A DNA stretch of 64,000 nt from Ferrovaceae bacterium (GCA_027449685.1 DAIDLC010000005.1:1-64000); one strand, 5' to 3'; positions 43,885 to 57,480 are shown, numbered from the stretch's first letter. Notes: generated from the letters alone by a model not told the origin. Numbers and translations: made by a program.

Positions 43885-44708
43885 GCGTTCTGCCCTCCAA
43901 ACTGGAAGGCATCCATGGCAATCACGCCTTCGTCGATGCCCGCATGCAAGCGTTCCACATACGCGTCACCTCCAGCAGCCCCCAAGGCTACAAACAGGGG
44001 CAACAGATGTTCGTCGCGGGGATGCGCCCGCACGGCGTCGGGAGCCTGGGCACGGTAATCCAGAAGGGCCGGCAGCTCGTGCCGCTGCAAACGGGCCCAA
44101 ATCCAATCCGAGAACTGTCGAACATACGCCGGAGTCGCTCCGCCTGCATGAAGACCTTGCAGGTAGTCTCGCAAATTATGCGTCAGATTACCCGAGGCCA
44201 GCACCAGGATTCCTTCCCGGGTCAACGGAGCCAGTGCCTGCCCCAGGCGGTAATGATAGGCGGCGTCCTGATGGGGTTGGATGGAAAGCGGCAGCACGGG
44301 CACATCCGCCTGAGCAAACATGAAACGCAGGGGAATCCAGGCTCCATGGTCAAGCCCCCGCTCGGGTGCAGTCCTGGCTTCAAACCCTGCCTCCTGCAGG
44401 GTGTTGACAACCACCTGCGCCACTTCCGGGCAACCGGTGGCGGGATAGCGAATCTCGTACAGCTCAGGGGCAAAGCCCCAAAAGTCATGGATGGTTTTTG
44501 GGCGCCGGGCAGAACCCACTTGCGGCGCCGGAGTCTCCCAATGGGCGCTGACGATCAAAATGGCGCGCACAGCCGGCAGGCGCGCAGCCGCCTGACTCAA
44601 AACCGCACCGGCCACGCCGGGGCGCAGAGCAAAGGGGGGCGCCCCGTGGGGGACGAAAAAGGTGGGCAACACCTCATTGGAATGGAAACCCTCTGTGCCT
44701 GTTGTCAT
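43881..44708 (-). CDS. LigB/DODA-type extradiol dioxygenase
   Basis: 275 aa from the ATG at 44708, with AGAGGA five bases before it. Extradiol class III (LigB) fold: PTFFVPHGAPPFAL with the first metal His, AILIVSAHWETPAP with the second, and GNLTHNLRDYLQ with a third. YgiD-type 4,5-DOPA dioxygenases of similar length (about 260-270) are the closest recognised group. It probably uses Fe/Zn on a catechol-like substrate that cannot be told from sequence. It leads a dioxygenase-cytochrome b561-yceI operon. Confidence 0.85.
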   Translation of the reverse strand: MTTGTEGFHSNEVLPTFFVPHGAPPFALRPGVAGAVLSQAAARLPAVRAILIVSAHWETPAPQVGSARRPKTIHDFWGFAPELYEIRYPATGCPEVAQVVVNTLQEAGFEARTAPERGLDHGAWIPLRFMFAQADVPVLPLSIQPHQDAAYHYRLGQALAPLTREGILVLASGNLTHNLRDYLQGLHAGGATPAYVRQFSDWIWARLQRHELPALLDYRAQAPDAVRAHPRDEHLLPLFVALGAAGGDAYVERLHAGIDEGVIAMDAFQFGGQNA

Positions 44709-44998
44709 CATATCCTCTGGCGTAAGCTGGTGTATGGATTTATTGCGTTGAGGCTCAAGCCTCGTTGACAACACTGTACCCGCATGTTTGGTTTAAAAAA
44801 AGATAACAAAAAGCATTTCATCGTTGCTTATTGTGCAACAATTAAAGCCGGCAGCGCCTCTGCCGATCATCTATAGTCAGAGCATTGCAATTTTGATCCT
44901 GCAAAGAGATTGGATTCGGTGTGCAAAAAATTTTAACTGCCTGAATCCTTGGTGCATAATCAGAACATCATAAAAACACAAAAAACTGTGCTTCAGCC

Positions 44999-46942
44999 AT
45001 GACAAAGTCTGCCATTTCCAACCTTGAGCTCATGCCGCACGAGGTGAACCTGCACGGATTGATTACCCTGGAACCTGGCGGTGTATTTATGCGCATCGTT
45101 ACCGGTCCAGATCATGACCGTCTGCTTCAGGACGTGGATACCTTGTTTCGCGAGGGCTTTCTGTTTTCCGAAGTGGACTACCCCATGCTCATGGCCGTGC
45201 TATTTACCACGGAATATTTCGAGCATCGCCCACTGCTCAGTGCCCGTGTGGCCAAAAGTCTGGCCCGCTTTGATCCCGAACGCCAGAGCCTGTACCGCGA
45301 GGTGATGATCGAGGAGGACGGCTCGGTGGCAGAGTATTTTTTCGAGTCGATCCAGACCCCCCAAGTTCTCAACCAGCCCATTTACAGCCCCGATGGGGGT
45401 AAGAAAAACCAGCTGTTGGGCTATCACGAGGTTACCTGCCTGGCACCAGTGCAACTGGAATTTGACGAGTTCGTGGCAGCCCTGTGGCTTAAAGGGGTGC
45501 GCTTTGGGCTGTTGGAGGAAACCATCCGCAAGCACTTGCGCGAACAGTCCACTGTGCGAACGGAAGTGGCACGGGCCCTAAACCCCACAGAAAGCTTCGA
45601 TGCCCAGGTAGTCGAAGTCTGCGAAAAAATGCATCAGGACCGCTCTCCCTTCATCTTGGCCAACGGCCGCACGGATATGCGGCGGGCCAAAAATCACTTT
45701 CCCCACGTGAGCCAGGGCGAGGTGCTGTTACAAAAGTTGCCCCCCGTTTCTGGTCATTTCGGATACAGCGTGACAGGACAACCCCTTGCGCCCCGCGCGC
45801 CCCAGGATCTGGATCTTGCCCTGCTCTGCGGCAGCGGCACACACATTACGAAAAATTCCAAAGGAGAGTTTCTGGTAGCGGCCATGGATGGTTTCATCAC
45901 CATCGACCCCCACACCGAGACCATTTGTCTTTCTGCTTCATTGGAAAATCGCACCGGAGTCAATATACGCTCCACCGGCGACCTGCAGATTCATGTGAAG
46001 GAATTCAAGGAACACGGGGAAGTTCAGGAGGGACGGGTCATCGAGGGGCAGAACATGTCCTTCATGGCTTCCGTGTATGGCACGGTAATCGGCCGTGGAG
46101 GGGATCTCACTCTGGGCAGCAATATCTCGGGAGGACATGCCCTAAGCAAAGGGGGCAACATCCAGATCAAGGGCAAAGCCTTCAACTCCCTGATCGAGGC
46201 CCGGGAAGGTAATGTTGTGCTGCATTATGCCGAGGACTGCACGATCATTGGCGAATCCGTCACCATCGAGCATGCCATCAATTGTGACGTTCTTTCCACT
46301 CGGGTCAACATCATCCTGGCCGAGGGTTGCATGGTCATGGGCAAGCATCTCGATCTGGCAACCTTGGGCTCCACCAAATTCATGGACTCCGTGGTGTTCA
46401 TCGTGTTACCAGATACCGATGAAATCGACCAGCAACTGAAACAGGAGCAAAGCCAGTGGAATGACCTGCAAATGCTATTATCCCAAAAGCTCCAGCAGAT
46501 CGTTCGGGACAATCCGGATCCTCTGTTGCAAAAATATATCCGTATGCAAGAAGCACTGTTCAAGGGCACACTGACCTTATCCGAGAACGATAAAAAGGCG
46601 GTGGATGTGCTCACCAAAAAATTTGCCTCCCTTCTCTCTCCCCTGGCCCTACTTCAGGAAAAATCGCAACAATCCCTGCAGCGTTTGCAAAACCTGGAAG
46701 CAGAACGCCTGGCCTGCAACTCACTGGAACACTGTCATATCCAGACGATCCGGGACCACATCAAAGTGGAACTACTGCATTCCAATCGCGGTTTGGGGCA
46801 TTTCTTTCAATCCATGAAACGCCGCGAAATCAAAACCACGCTCAAAAATCTGGCTCTGCGCGGCAACCCCTTGTTCCAGGCCGACCGGGGTAGTTACACC
46901 TGGAACTATAAATCCCTGTGGGATACCCCTCCTTCCAAATAG
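44999..46942 (+). CDS. DUF342/FapA-family protein
   Basis: 647 aa. Residues about 180-450 carry the DUF342 repeat-type beta-helix (LPPVSGHFGYSVTGQPLAPR; GRGGDLTLGSNISGGHALSK with GGNIQIKGKAFNS; LAEGCMVMGKHLDLATLGST). A long coiled coil (about 475-580: EIDQQLKQEQSQWNDLQML) follows. FapA-like proteins act in flagellar or polysaccharide-related processes; the role is uncertain. Divergent from the dioxygenase gene over a 224-base region. Weak ribosome binding site. Confidence 0.82.
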   Translation: MTKSAISNLELMPHEVNLHGLITLEPGGVFMRIVTGPDHDRLLQDVDTLFREGFLFSEVDYPMLMAVLFTTEYFEHRPLLSARVAKSLARFDPERQSLYREVMIEEDGSVAEYFFESIQTPQVLNQPIYSPDGGKKNQLLGYHEVTCLAPVQLEFDEFVAALWLKGVRFGLLEETIRKHLREQSTVRTEVARALNPTESFDAQVVEVCEKMHQDRSPFILANGRTDMRRAKNHFPHVSQGEVLLQKLPPVSGHFGYSVTGQPLAPRAPQDLDLALLCGSGTHITKNSKGEFLVAAMDGFITIDPHTETICLSASLENRTGVNIRSTGDLQIHVKEFKEHGEVQEGRVIEGQNMSFMASVYGTVIGRGGDLTLGSNISGGHALSKGGNIQIKGKAFNSLIEAREGNVVLHYAEDCTIIGESVTIEHAINCDVLSTRVNIILAEGCMVMGKHLDLATLGSTKFMDSVVFIVLPDTDEIDQQLKQEQSQWNDLQMLLSQKLQQIVRDNPDPLLQKYIRMQEALFKGTLTLSENDKKAVDVLTKKFASLLSPLALLQEKSQQSLQRLQNLEAERLACNSLEHCHIQTIRDHIKVELLHSNRGLGHFFQSMKRREIKTTLKNLALRGNPLFQADRGSYTWNYKSLWDTPPSK

Positions 46943-46949
46943 CCTTCAA

Positions 46950-46997
46950 CCCAGAAAACGTTACCCCCGGAGCACATTTACGCGGATGTTTTCTGGG
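46950..46997 (+). terminator. Inverted repeat after the DUF342 gene
   Basis: CCCAGAAAAC at 46950-46959 and GTTTTCTGGG at 46988-46997 pair perfectly over ten bases with a 28-base loop. There is no T-run, so termination is uncertain. It may be an mRNA-stabilising hairpin. Confidence 0.45.
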
Positions 46998-47049
46998 GCA
47001 CCCGCAAGCGCCCTTGTGAGTTTGCCACAAATCTTTTATAGTGATGCCC

Positions 47050-47124
47050 ATGAACCCTTTCAAAGCCTACACATTTTCCTCGCTGCAATGCCTTCTGGCC
47101 CTGCTGCTGCGCCGCGTGCGCTAA
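47050..47124 (+). CDS. Candidate leucine-rich leader peptide for leuA
   Basis: 24 residues: MNPFKAYTFSSLQ then CLLALLLRRVR, with six Leu among the last 13. It stops 133 bases before leuA. A cluster of codons for the end product just before a biosynthetic gene is the mark of ribosome-mediated attenuation. An alternative in-frame ATG lies at 47044. There is no clear Shine-Dalgarno, and a TTATAG that could be a -10 sits close upstream, so it may be leaderless. A GCGC...GCGC hairpin at the stop codon is short, and no strong terminator is evident between it and leuA. Confidence 0.45.
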   Translation: MNPFKAYTFSSLQCLLALLLRRVR

Positions 47125-47257
47125 ATTTCCCACTTTCCTTATTTCCCGTTTTTTCATGGCCTTCCTGTTTTGAGGGCTAACGGTCGTATGCTCCAGCTCA
47201 TACCATTGGATGTTGCGAACCCTACCAAATTGCTATCGCCTCCTAAGGAGATATTTC

Positions 47258-48796
47258 ATGCACCAGCCCCAGTTAATCATCTTTGATACCACCTTGCGGG
47301 ACGGAGAACAAAGCCCCGGTGCCTCCATGACCCGCGAAGAAAAAGTCCGTATTGGACGCCAATTGGAGCGCTTGAGAGTAGATGTGATCGAAGCGGGTTT
47401 CCCGGCAGCCAGTCCCGGAGACTTCGAGGCTGTGCGCGCCGTGGCTGCAGTCATCAAGGACAGTACCGTATGCGGCCTGGCACGCGCCCAGGAAAACGAT
47501 ATCCGCCGGGCTGGAGAGGCCATTGCACCCGCCGTTTCCGGTCGCATTCATACGTTCATTGCCACCTCCCCCATCCACATGCAAAAAAAATTGCGTATGG
47601 CCCCCGAGCAGGTGCTGGAAGCGGCGGTGAAGGCTGTTACTCTGGCCCGCAGTTTAACCGACGATGTGGAATTTTCCTGCGAAGATGCGGTGCGCTCCGA
47701 GCCCGATTTCCTGTGCCGCATCATCGAAGCAGCGATACGCGCCGGAGCGCGCACCATCAACATCCCCGACACCGTAGGTTATGCCATTCCCTTCCAGTAC
47801 GGGGCCTTGATCGCCAGCTTGCTGCAGCGCATCCCCAACGCGGATCAGGCCATTTTTTCGGTGCATTGCCATAACGATCTGGGCTTGGCCGTGTCCAATT
47901 CTTTGGCAGCCGTGTTGGCGGGGGCCCGTCAGATAGAATGCACCATCAATGGTCTGGGCGAGCGCGCCGGTAATGCGGCCCTCGAGGAAATCGTCATGAC
48001 CTTGCGAACCCGACGGGATGTTTTCCAGCTGGACACGCGCATCGATACCACCCAAATCGTTCCAGCCAGCCGTCTGGTATCTACGATCACAGGGTTTCCC
48101 GTACAACCCAACAAAGCCGTGGTGGGGGCCAATGCCTTTGCTCACGAATCCGGCATTCATCAGGATGGAGTACTCAAGCATCGCGAAACCTACGAAATCA
48201 TGCGCGCCCAAGATGTAGGCTGGAATGCCAACAAACTGGTACTGGGCAAGCATTCGGGCCGTTCAGCCTTCAAGGCGCGCCTGTCCGAATTGGGCATCGA
48301 GCTGGATTCCGAATTATCCCTCAATGCGGCCTTTCAGCGTTTCAAGGAGCTTGCCGACAAAAAGCACGAAATTTTTGACGAAGATCTGCACGCTCTGGTG
48401 AGCGAAGAGCTCCTCGAACCGCAAAGCGAGCACTACACTCTGGTGGCCTTCATGGCGCATTGCGAAACCGGTGAATCCCCCACGGCACGTTTGGTGATTG
48501 CCGTTGCCGGTCAGGAGCAAGTTACCCAGTCCCACGGTAGCGGTCCAGTGGACGCCACCTTCAAGGCCATTGAAAAAATTGCTTGCAGCGGCGCTGAGCT
48601 GCAACTGTTTTCGGTGAACAACATTACCAGCGGCACCGAGTCTCAAGGGGAAGTAACCGTCCGCTTGGCACGTAGCGGACGCATCGTCAACGGGTTGGGA
48701 GCCGACACCGACATCGTGGTGGCTTCCGCCAAGGCGTATTTGAATGCGCTAAACAAGCTGGACGCACGTACGGAACGGGTCAGCCCCCAGCTATGA
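47258..48796 (+). CDS. leuA: 2-isopropylmalate synthase
   Basis: 512 aa from the ATG at 47258, with TAAGGAGA upstream. The HMGL-like signature [20 protein letters not shown] is at residues 8-27. The metal His pair is in [14 protein letters not shown]. The C-terminal LeuA regulatory domain (about 375-510) with [19 protein letters not shown] is present, so leucine feedback is expected. It condenses acetyl-CoA with 2-ketoisovalerate, the committed leucine step. Its stop overlaps the yihY-like start (ATGA). A leader peptide candidate lies upstream. Confidence 0.95.
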   Translation: MHQPQLIIFDTTLRDGEQSPGASMTREEKVRIGRQLERLRVDVIEAGFPAASPGDFEAVRAVAAVIKDSTVCGLARAQENDIRRAGEAIAPAVSGRIHTFIATSPIHMQKKLRMAPEQVLEAAVKAVTLARSLTDDVEFSCEDAVRSEPDFLCRIIEAAIRAGARTINIPDTVGYAIPFQYGALIASLLQRIPNADQAIFSVHCHNDLGLAVSNSLAAVLAGARQIECTINGLGERAGNAALEEIVMTLRTRRDVFQLDTRIDTTQIVPASRLVSTITGFPVQPNKAVVGANAFAHESGIHQDGVLKHRETYEIMRAQDVGWNANKLVLGKHSGRSAFKARLSELGIELDSELSLNAAFQRFKELADKKHEIFDEDLHALVSEELLEPQSEHYTLVAFMAHCETGESPTARLVIAVAGQEQVTQSHGSGPVDATFKAIEKIACSGAELQLFSVNNITSGTESQGEVTVRLARSGRIVNGLGADTDIVVASAKAYLNALNKLDARTERVSPQL

Positions 48797-49683
48797 GGGA
48801 ACCAGGCTTGACGCCAAGGGCGCCAAGGCAAACAGGGGTCTTGGTAGCGCTGCTGCGCGAGTTGCGATTCTTTTGGATGGTGGCTCAAAAATTTCGACGC
48901 GATCGCTGCATGCAATCTGCCGCCAGCTTGACCACCACCACGCTGTTTGCCTTGGTGCCGCTGTTTACCATCAGCCTCAATCTGTTTGCCCTGTTGCCCA
49001 GTTCGGCCAAGGTTGGTTCTGCCTTACGCGCGTTTTTGCAGGCCAACCTGTTGCCCGATTCCGCCGGACGGGTGGTGAGCATGTATGTCACCCAGTTTAC
49101 CGGGCATGCGTCGCAACTGACCTATGTGGGTTTGGCCATGCTCACGGGCACGGTCTTGTCTCTGATCATTACCGTGGAACACAGTTTTCACCTCATCTGG
49201 GGGAGTACACCCACTCGTCCCTGGCCCACTCGCTTGCTCATTTACGCCGCCTTGATTCTGCTGGGCCCCATCTTGCTGGGATTGGGACTTTGGGGGCTGA
49301 GCCTGGTCTTGAGCACCTCCATGGGTTGGGCTGGAGAAGGGCGGCGAGTCACCCAAGGGGCGCTGAAAGGCTTGTCGTTCCTGATCCTGGCGGGGGGTTT
49401 GGCTCTGGCCTATTACGCCGTGCCCGGAACCCCCGTGAAGGGACGCCACGCGCTCTTGGGCGGCACGCTGGCCGCACTGGTATTCGAGGGAATGAAATCC
49501 GGCTTTACCTGGTTTATCACGCATTTTTCGGTGGTGACCTTGATTTATGGTGCCTTTGCCGTGTTCCCCATGTTTTTGCTCTGGATTCACACCTCCTGGG
49601 CGGTCATCTTATTTTGTGCCGTGCTGACTGCCAGCCTGCCGCTGCGGCATGCGCTGCACTCCACACGGGATCATCAGGGCTGA
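48793..49683 (+). CDS. YihY/UPF0761 family membrane protein
   Basis: 296 aa, six or seven membrane segments. Family motifs: [20 protein letters not shown], the conserved [12 protein letters not shown]-like stretch, [20 protein letters not shown], and [20 protein letters not shown] with [20 protein letters not shown]-like ending. It was once called ribonuclease BN but is probably a transporter or a fitness-related membrane protein. Translation is coupled to leuA. It is convergent with the lipoprotein gene, overlapping it by 10 bases. Confidence 0.88.
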   Translation: MREPGLTPRAPRQTGVLVALLRELRFFWMVAQKFRRDRCMQSAASLTTTTLFALVPLFTISLNLFALLPSSAKVGSALRAFLQANLLPDSAGRVVSMYVTQFTGHASQLTYVGLAMLTGTVLSLIITVEHSFHLIWGSTPTRPWPTRLLIYAALILLGPILLGLGLWGLSLVLSTSMGWAGEGRRVTQGALKGLSFLILAGGLALAYYAVPGTPVKGRHALLGGTLAALVFEGMKSGFTWFITHFSVVTLIYGAFAVFPMFLLWIHTSWAVILFCAVLTASLPLRHALHSTRDHQG

Positions 49684-50525
49684 TCGGGCACCATGATGTC
49701 CTGGGCAGTCCACTGGTTGTTGAGTTGCACGTTGGCGCGCAGCGGCAGTTCGATGGGCTCAAAGGTACTGGCGTCCGCTTTTTGACGCACACGCGACCAA
49801 GGCACTCCGGCGCGCTTGAGCCAATCCTGCAGATGCTTTTCAGAAATCCAGCCCCAGGGTCCCAATGGATCCGTTGCCCCCGCCTGGGCGCTCACGATGG
49901 CATTCTGGAAGGTTTTGAGGGTGGCCTCGTCCAGTCCATCCTGCTGAGCGTCATGCACCAGCAAGGCCAGTGCTGCGCCATGGCGATGGGCATTTTCCAA
50001 CTTTCCATGCCAATCTCCCCAACCACGCACCACAGGATGCGCAAGAGCCTCTTGTGAATTGACCGTCAAACCGTCCTTCAGCGGCGGTGCGCCCGACAAA
50101 ATGATAACTGTCTTGCCCTTCAGGTCATGCCCCTGATAGCTATCCCAGCCCAGAGCAGGCACCTGAATCCCGTAGCCCACGAACACCCAATCTGAATCCT
50201 GCAGCGTACTATGGCGCGTCAGGGCTTTGGACTGTAGCACCAGATCCTCCGGGCTATGCAAGGTCAGCTTGCGCGTTTTGTTGAGGGTCAACTGCATGCT
50301 GGCCTCGGTATGCACCAGCAACAAGGAAACAGGGTGCTGAGGATGCGCCTGGGTTAAGCGCTCCACGGCCGAGAGAGGAAGCGCATGGGCCGTGGCAGAA
50401 AGGTCTGCGGCAACGGGCTTGCCCGCGCCAGAACCCTGCTCGACAGTCGTGGGGGGCACACAGCCGGTAAGGCCAAGGGTGCCACATAGCGCAACCCAGG
50501 AAGCCAGGCGGCCTGCATACGCCAT
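49674..50525 (-). CDS. Lipoprotein with PA-like domain, M28 catalytic part missing
   Basis: 283 aa from the ATG at 50525. Lipobox LTGC at about residues 20-23. The middle (DSDWVFVGYGIQVPALGWDS, YQGHDLKGKTVIILSGAPPL, NAHRHGAALALLVHDAQQDG) is the protease-associated domain found in M28 aminopeptidases. In those proteins it is followed by a zinc peptidase domain; here the protein ends within 20 residues of NVQLNNQWTAQDIMV. It may be a truncated peptidase or an independent PA-domain lipoprotein. Upstream extension to 50750 is open but not supported. Confidence 0.65.
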   Translation of the reverse strand: MAYAGRLASWVALCGTLGLTGCVPPTTVEQGSGAGKPVAADLSATAHALPLSAVERLTQAHPQHPVSLLLVHTEASMQLTLNKTRKLTLHSPEDLVLQSKALTRHSTLQDSDWVFVGYGIQVPALGWDSYQGHDLKGKTVIILSGAPPLKDGLTVNSQEALAHPVVRGWGDWHGKLENAHRHGAALALLVHDAQQDGLDEATLKTFQNAIVSAQAGATDPLGPWGWISEKHLQDWLKRAGVPWSRVRQKADASTFEPIELPLRANVQLNNQWTAQDIMVPDQP

Positions 50526-52488
50526 CAAGCGCTCTGGAATGGCACATGCACGCGTGGCGCCAGTATTACACCACTGGGCCCGGTAACGGCCAAAGGCTGT
50601 CCGAATGTGCAAGACTGACTCACGCTGAATCATGGGTTTCTCCGGTTCAATCCACAAATTCCTGAACGCATCACGCTCTGGCCACAGGTTCCTGGGCAAC
50701 GTCAGGCGTATCATGGCGCTGGAAACCATTATCGGCTGCCGGTTGCCCATGGAACTGGGCTAGAATCGCGTATTATTTTTCTTTTTCGTTGGTCCCCATC
50801 ATGCGTTTATCCCAATCCTTTCTCTCCACCCTCAAGGAAGCTCCTGCCGAAGCCGAACTCATCAGCCATCAGTTGATGCTGCGTGCCGGCCTGATCCGTC
50901 GTCTGGGCAGTGGTTTGTACACCTGGATGCCCCTGGGACTGCGTGTTCTGCGCAAAGTGGAGGCGGTCGTACGCGAAGAGATGGAACGCTGCGGCGCTCA
51001 AGAAGTGCTCATGCCCGCCGTCATCCCGGCAGAACTATGGCAGGAAACCGGACGCTGGGATAAATTTGGTCCGCAAATGCTCAAGATCAAAGACCGACAC
51101 GAGCGGGAGTTCTGTTTTGGGCCCACTCACGAGGAAGTCATTTGCGACGTGGCGCGCCGGGAAATTCGCAGTTACCGACAATTACCCCTGAACTTTTACC
51201 AGATACAAACCAAGTTTCGGGATGAAATCCGTCCCCGTTTCGGGGTCATGCGTGCGCGCGAATTCATCATGAAGGACGCCTACTCTTTTCACACGGATCT
51301 GGCCTGTCTGGAGCAAACCTACGCGCGCATGAAAGAGGCTTATAGTCGCATCTTCACGCGTCTGGGCCTGGAGTTTCGCGCCGTGGCTGCAGATACCGGA
51401 GCCATTGGAGGCTCGGGGTCGCATGAGTTTCATGTGTTGGCCGATTCGGGAGAAGATGCCCTGGCCTTTTGCCCGGACTCCGATTATGCCGCCAACGTGG
51501 AATTGGCCGAAGCCTTGGCCCCCAGCACGCCGCGAGCCCCGGCGCTCGATCCCTTGGAACGGGTAGCAACACCCCATACCACCAGCTGTGAAGCCGTGGC
51601 GGACTTGCTGATGGCCCCTCTGTCCCTGGTACTGAAGTCCCTGCTGGTCATGGCCGAAAATGATCAGCCCTACCTGCTGCTGCTGCGCGCCGACCATACC
51701 TTGAACGACGTCAAGGCCCAGCGCTGGGTTCCCGGGTTGCGTCTGGCCAGCGAAGCCGAAATCCAGCACTGGCTGGGTCCCGTGAAAGGTTATCTGGGTC
51801 CCGTCGGGTTACCGGGGGGGGTCCACGTCATCGCCGACCGGAGCGCCGCAGCAATGGCCAATTTCATCTGTGGCGCCAACGCACCGGGATATCACCTGCG
51901 CGGGGTAAATTTTGGGCGAGATCTGCCCGAACCCACCCACATCGAGGACTTGCGTAACGTCGTGGCCGGCGACCCCTCTCCCGATGGCCGCGGATCATTG
52001 ATGCTGTGTCGCGGCATCGAGGTAGGCCATGTTTTCCAGCTGCGCACCCGCTATTCCGAAGCCATGGCGGTAACTTTTCTGGATGAGAGCGGACAATCGC
52101 GGATAGCCGAGATGGGCTGCTATGGCATTGGGGTCAGCCGCATCGTTGCCGCCGCCATCGAGCAACACCACGACGCACGGGGCATTTGTTTTCCTCCGGC
52201 CATGGCCCCTTATGACGTGGCGCTCATCGCCATCGGCTTGAACAAGAGCGTTGCTGTGCGCAATACCGCCGAGGACTTGTATCGATCCCTGTCAGAGGCG
52301 GGTTGGGCGGTATGGTTTGATGACCGCGATGAACGCATGGGCGTCATGCTGGCCGATCAGGAACTCCTGGGGATACCCCAGCGTGTGGTGCTGGGCGAGC
52401 GCAGTCTGAAGGAGGGGTTGGTAGAACTGCAGGGCCGACGGGAAGGGCAAGCCACGCGCGTGCCTCTGGAAGAAATCACGGCCCGACT

Positions 52489-54863
<2,375 letters not shown>

Positions 54864-54886
54864 GAGATTCGGGAATGCGTGTATCG

Positions 54887-55159
54887 TTAGGCAGCGCTAG
54901 CGGCCACCGGTTCGATGGCGACGATTTTGTCGCTCAATGGGCCCTTGTTGCGAAACACCACATGACCATCAATTTTGGCAAACAACGTATGGTCCTTACC
55001 CATGCCTACATTGGGTCCGGGATGAATGCGCGTGCCCCGTTGGCGCACGATGATGCTGCCCGCGCTAACCAGCTCGCCCCCATAGGCTTTCACGCCCAGT
55101 CGTTTTGATTCGGAATCGCGCCCGTTGCGGGAACTCCCGCCTGCCTTTTTATGTGCCAT
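54887..55159 (-). CDS. rpmA: 50S ribosomal protein L27
   Basis: 90 aa. [20 protein letters not shown] followed by [20 protein letters not shown] and [20 protein letters not shown] is standard L27. It lies near the peptidyl-transferase centre; the flexible N-terminal tail reaches the P-site tRNA. GAGGA precedes the ATG. It is 10 bases after rplU. Confidence 0.97.
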   Translation of the reverse strand: MAHKKAGGSSRNGRDSESKRLGVKAYGGELVSAGSIIVRQRGTRIHPGPNVGMGKDHTLFAKIDGHVVFRNKGPLSDKIVAIEPVAASAA

Positions 55160-55169
55160 GGCCTAATCC

Positions 55170-55484
55170 TCAACCTGCCGTTATGGTGTTGATCTGGACT
55201 TCAGTGAAACCCTGACGGTGACCCTGATGTTTTTGATAATGCTTACGACGCCGCATCTTGAAGATTTTAACCTTGTCATGACGACCATGGGACAACACGG
55301 TTGCCGTCACTTTGGCACCATTCACGAGCGGACGTCCGAAGGTGATGGCCTCGCCATCAGCGACCATCAGCACCTGGTCCAAGTCGAACTGACTACCGAC
55401 TTCGGCGGGAATGAGTTCGATTTTTAATTTTGCACCGGCTTGCACGCGATACTGCTTGCCACCGGTTTTGATAACAGCGTACAT
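55170..55484 (-). CDS. rplU: 50S ribosomal protein L21
   Basis: 104 aa from the ATG at 55484 (GGGAG upstream). [20 protein letters not shown] and [20 protein letters not shown] are diagnostic. Binds 23S rRNA in the large subunit. First gene of the rplU-rpmA operon, with a strong promoter about 40 bases upstream. Confidence 0.97.
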   Translation of the reverse strand: MYAVIKTGGKQYRVQAGAKLKIELIPAEVGSQFDLDQVLMVADGEAITFGRPLVNGAKVTATVLSHGRHDKVKIFKMRRRKHYQKHQGHRQGFTEVQINTITAG

Positions 55485-55521
55485 GTGACGCTCCCTGCGT
55501 AACTGGATCAAAGAATCGGCG

Positions 55522-55550
55522 ACTATACCCTTTTTTACAACCTCTGTCAA
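55522..55550 (-). promoter_or_regulatory. Sigma-70 promoter of rplU
   Basis: On the minus strand TTGACA (55550-55545), 17 bases, then TATAGT (55527-55522). Near-consensus, as expected for a ribosomal protein operon. Confidence 0.82.
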
Positions 55551-55733
55551 AGCCACCCGTCGCTCAAAAGCCAGAAGTCCCTTTTGCGCCTCAAGGCATC
55601 CCTGCCAGCGGTCTTGCGGGTGCCCGGCGCTTGTTGCGGGCGCCCAACCGCGGGGCGTTGTTTGCTACCCATTGCCGGATTGAGTCACAATATCCCTCTG
55701 TTTTCTCGGAACATCGTTCCTGAAGGATGCCCC

Positions 55734-56003
55734 ATGAATATCGTCATCACCATCATCGGCACCGATCGCGTTGGCATCGTAGCCAAAGTCAGCGCTGCCC
55801 TGGCCGAACACAACATCAACATCCTGGACATCAACCAGAACATCCTGCATGGCTTCTTCAACATGGTCATGGTGGCTGACATGAGCACAGCCAGTGCCCC
55901 GCTCAAAGTCCTGCAGGAGCATTTCAAGGCCCTGGGGGAATCCATCGGAGTGGATATTAAAATTCAGCACGAAGAAATCTTCAAGGTCATGCATCGGGTG
56001 TAA
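55734..56003 (+). CDS. ACT domain protein (UPF0237 type)
   Basis: 89 aa from the ATG at 55734 (AAGGAT upstream). Opens [20 protein letters not shown] and has [20 protein letters not shown], the ACT fold found in UPF0237 proteins. It is encoded directly before the PFL-like gene; the family pairing suggests it senses a metabolite (perhaps an amino acid) and modulates that partner. No other domain is present. Confidence 0.9.
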   Translation: MNIVITIIGTDRVGIVAKVSAALAEHNINILDINQNILHGFFNMVMVADMSTASAPLKVLQEHFKALGESIGVDIKIQHEEIFKVMHRV

Positions 56004-56061
56004 GCTCGAGCCGCCGTCATCCACACGCTGCACTGTCATCGTACCTGCTTTAGGAATCCAC

Positions 56062-57420
56062 ATGCTGCTCGCCAAGGAAATTTTCGAAACACGCCAGATG
56101 ATCGAGGACAACAAACTCGATGTGCGCACCATCACCATGGGCATCAGCCTGCGCGCCTGCAGTCATCCCGATCTCAAGGTGTTTTGCCAAAACATTTACG
56201 ATACCATCACCCATGCGGCGCAGCACTTGGTGCGCGTTGGCGAGGATATCGAAGCGGAATTTGGCGTCCCCATCATCAATAAACGCATTTCCGTCACGCC
56301 CATTGCCATCGTGGCCGAAAGCTGTCGTACCGACTCCTATGTTCCGGTGGCCGAGGCCATGGAACGGGCCGCCAAAGAATTAGGCATCAACTTCATTGGG
56401 GGGTTTTCAGCCCTGGTGGAAAAAAAGGCCACCGAAGGCGACCTGATTCTCATTCGTTCCATTCCCGAAGCCCTGGCCTGCACGGAGCGGGTTTGCGCCT
56501 CCGTCAATATCGGCACCACCAAGGCGGGCATCAACATGGATGCCGTGCGGGAAATGGGCCTGATCGTCAAACGCACTGCGGCCCTGACGGCGCAGCGGGA
56601 TGCCATCGGCTGCGCCAAACTGGTCATCTTTGCCAATGCCGTGGAAGACAACCCTTTCATGGCCGGGGCTTTCCATGGCGTGGGAGAGGGCACCAGCACC
56701 ATCAATGTGGGAGTGAGCGGGCCCGGCGTCGTGAAACACGCCCTGGAATCCGTGCGTGGGCAACCCTTTGACGAGATTGCCGAATCCATCAAACGCAGTG
56801 CCTTTAAAATCACCCGGGTGGGACAGCTGGTGGCCCGTGAAGCCGCTAAACGTTTGGGCGTAAAAATGGGGATCATCGATCTTTCCTTGGCCCCTACCCC
56901 CGCCATCGGCGACAGCGTGGCCTACATTCTGGAAGAAATGGGCTTGGAACATTGCGGCGCGCCGGGGACCACGGCCGCCTTGGCACTGCTGAATGACGCG
57001 GTCAAGAAAGGGGGGCTCATGGCAGCCCAGCACGTGGGGGGTTTAAGCGGCGCCTTCATTCCCGTGAGCGAAGATGCGGGAATGATTGCAGCGGTGGAGT
57101 GTGGCAGCCTCACCCTGGAAAAGCTCGAAGCCATGACCTGCGTGTGCTCGGTGGGACTGGATATGATCGCCATTCCGGGAGACACTTCTGCGGCCACCAT
57201 TTCCGGAATCATCGCGGACGAAGCCGCCATTGGCATGGTTAACAACAAAACCACCGCGGTACGCCTGATTCCTGTCCCCGGAAAAACCGTGGGCGATCAG
57301 GTGGAATTTGGGGGATTACTGGGGCATTGCCCCGTGATGGCCGTCAACCGCTTCAGCTGCCATGACTTCATTGCCCGCGGCGGCCGGATCCCTGCGCCCC
57401 TGCGCAGCCTGACCAACTAA
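56062..57420 (+). CDS. PFL-like family protein (UPF0210/DUF711)
   Basis: 452 aa from the ATG at 56062. DUF711 features include [60 protein letters not shown] with FHGVGEG, and [20 protein letters not shown]. Its fold resembles pyruvate formate-lyase, but no glycyl-radical motif is visible. Function is unknown. It follows the ACT gene by 58 bases and is likely regulated through it. The upstream frame to 55894 overlaps the ACT gene in another phase and is not real. Confidence 0.9.
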   Translation: MLLAKEIFETRQMIEDNKLDVRTITMGISLRACSHPDLKVFCQNIYDTITHAAQHLVRVGEDIEAEFGVPIINKRISVTPIAIVAESCRTDSYVPVAEAMERAAKELGINFIGGFSALVEKKATEGDLILIRSIPEALACTERVCASVNIGTTKAGINMDAVREMGLIVKRTAALTAQRDAIGCAKLVIFANAVEDNPFMAGAFHGVGEGTSTINVGVSGPGVVKHALESVRGQPFDEIAESIKRSAFKITRVGQLVAREAAKRLGVKMGIIDLSLAPTPAIGDSVAYILEEMGLEHCGAPGTTAALALLNDAVKKGGLMAAQHVGGLSGAFIPVSEDAGMIAAVECGSLTLEKLEAMTCVCSVGLDMIAIPGDTSAATISGIIADEAAIGMVNNKTTAVRLIPVPGKTVGDQVEFGGLLGHCPVMAVNRFSCHDFIARGGRIPAPLRSLTN

Positions 57421-57451
57421 CCCAAAAGCATCCAACGGCAAACATCTGGGC

Positions 57452-57480
57452 ATGACAAGGACAAATTCAAGTGCTATAAT
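57452..57480 (+). promoter_or_regulatory. Promoter of tRNA-Glu
   Basis: ATGACA (57452-57457), 17 bases, TATAAT (57475-57480), 43 bases before the tRNA. A GC-rich start GCGCGGC follows the -10, as in stringently controlled stable-RNA promoters. Confidence 0.75.
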
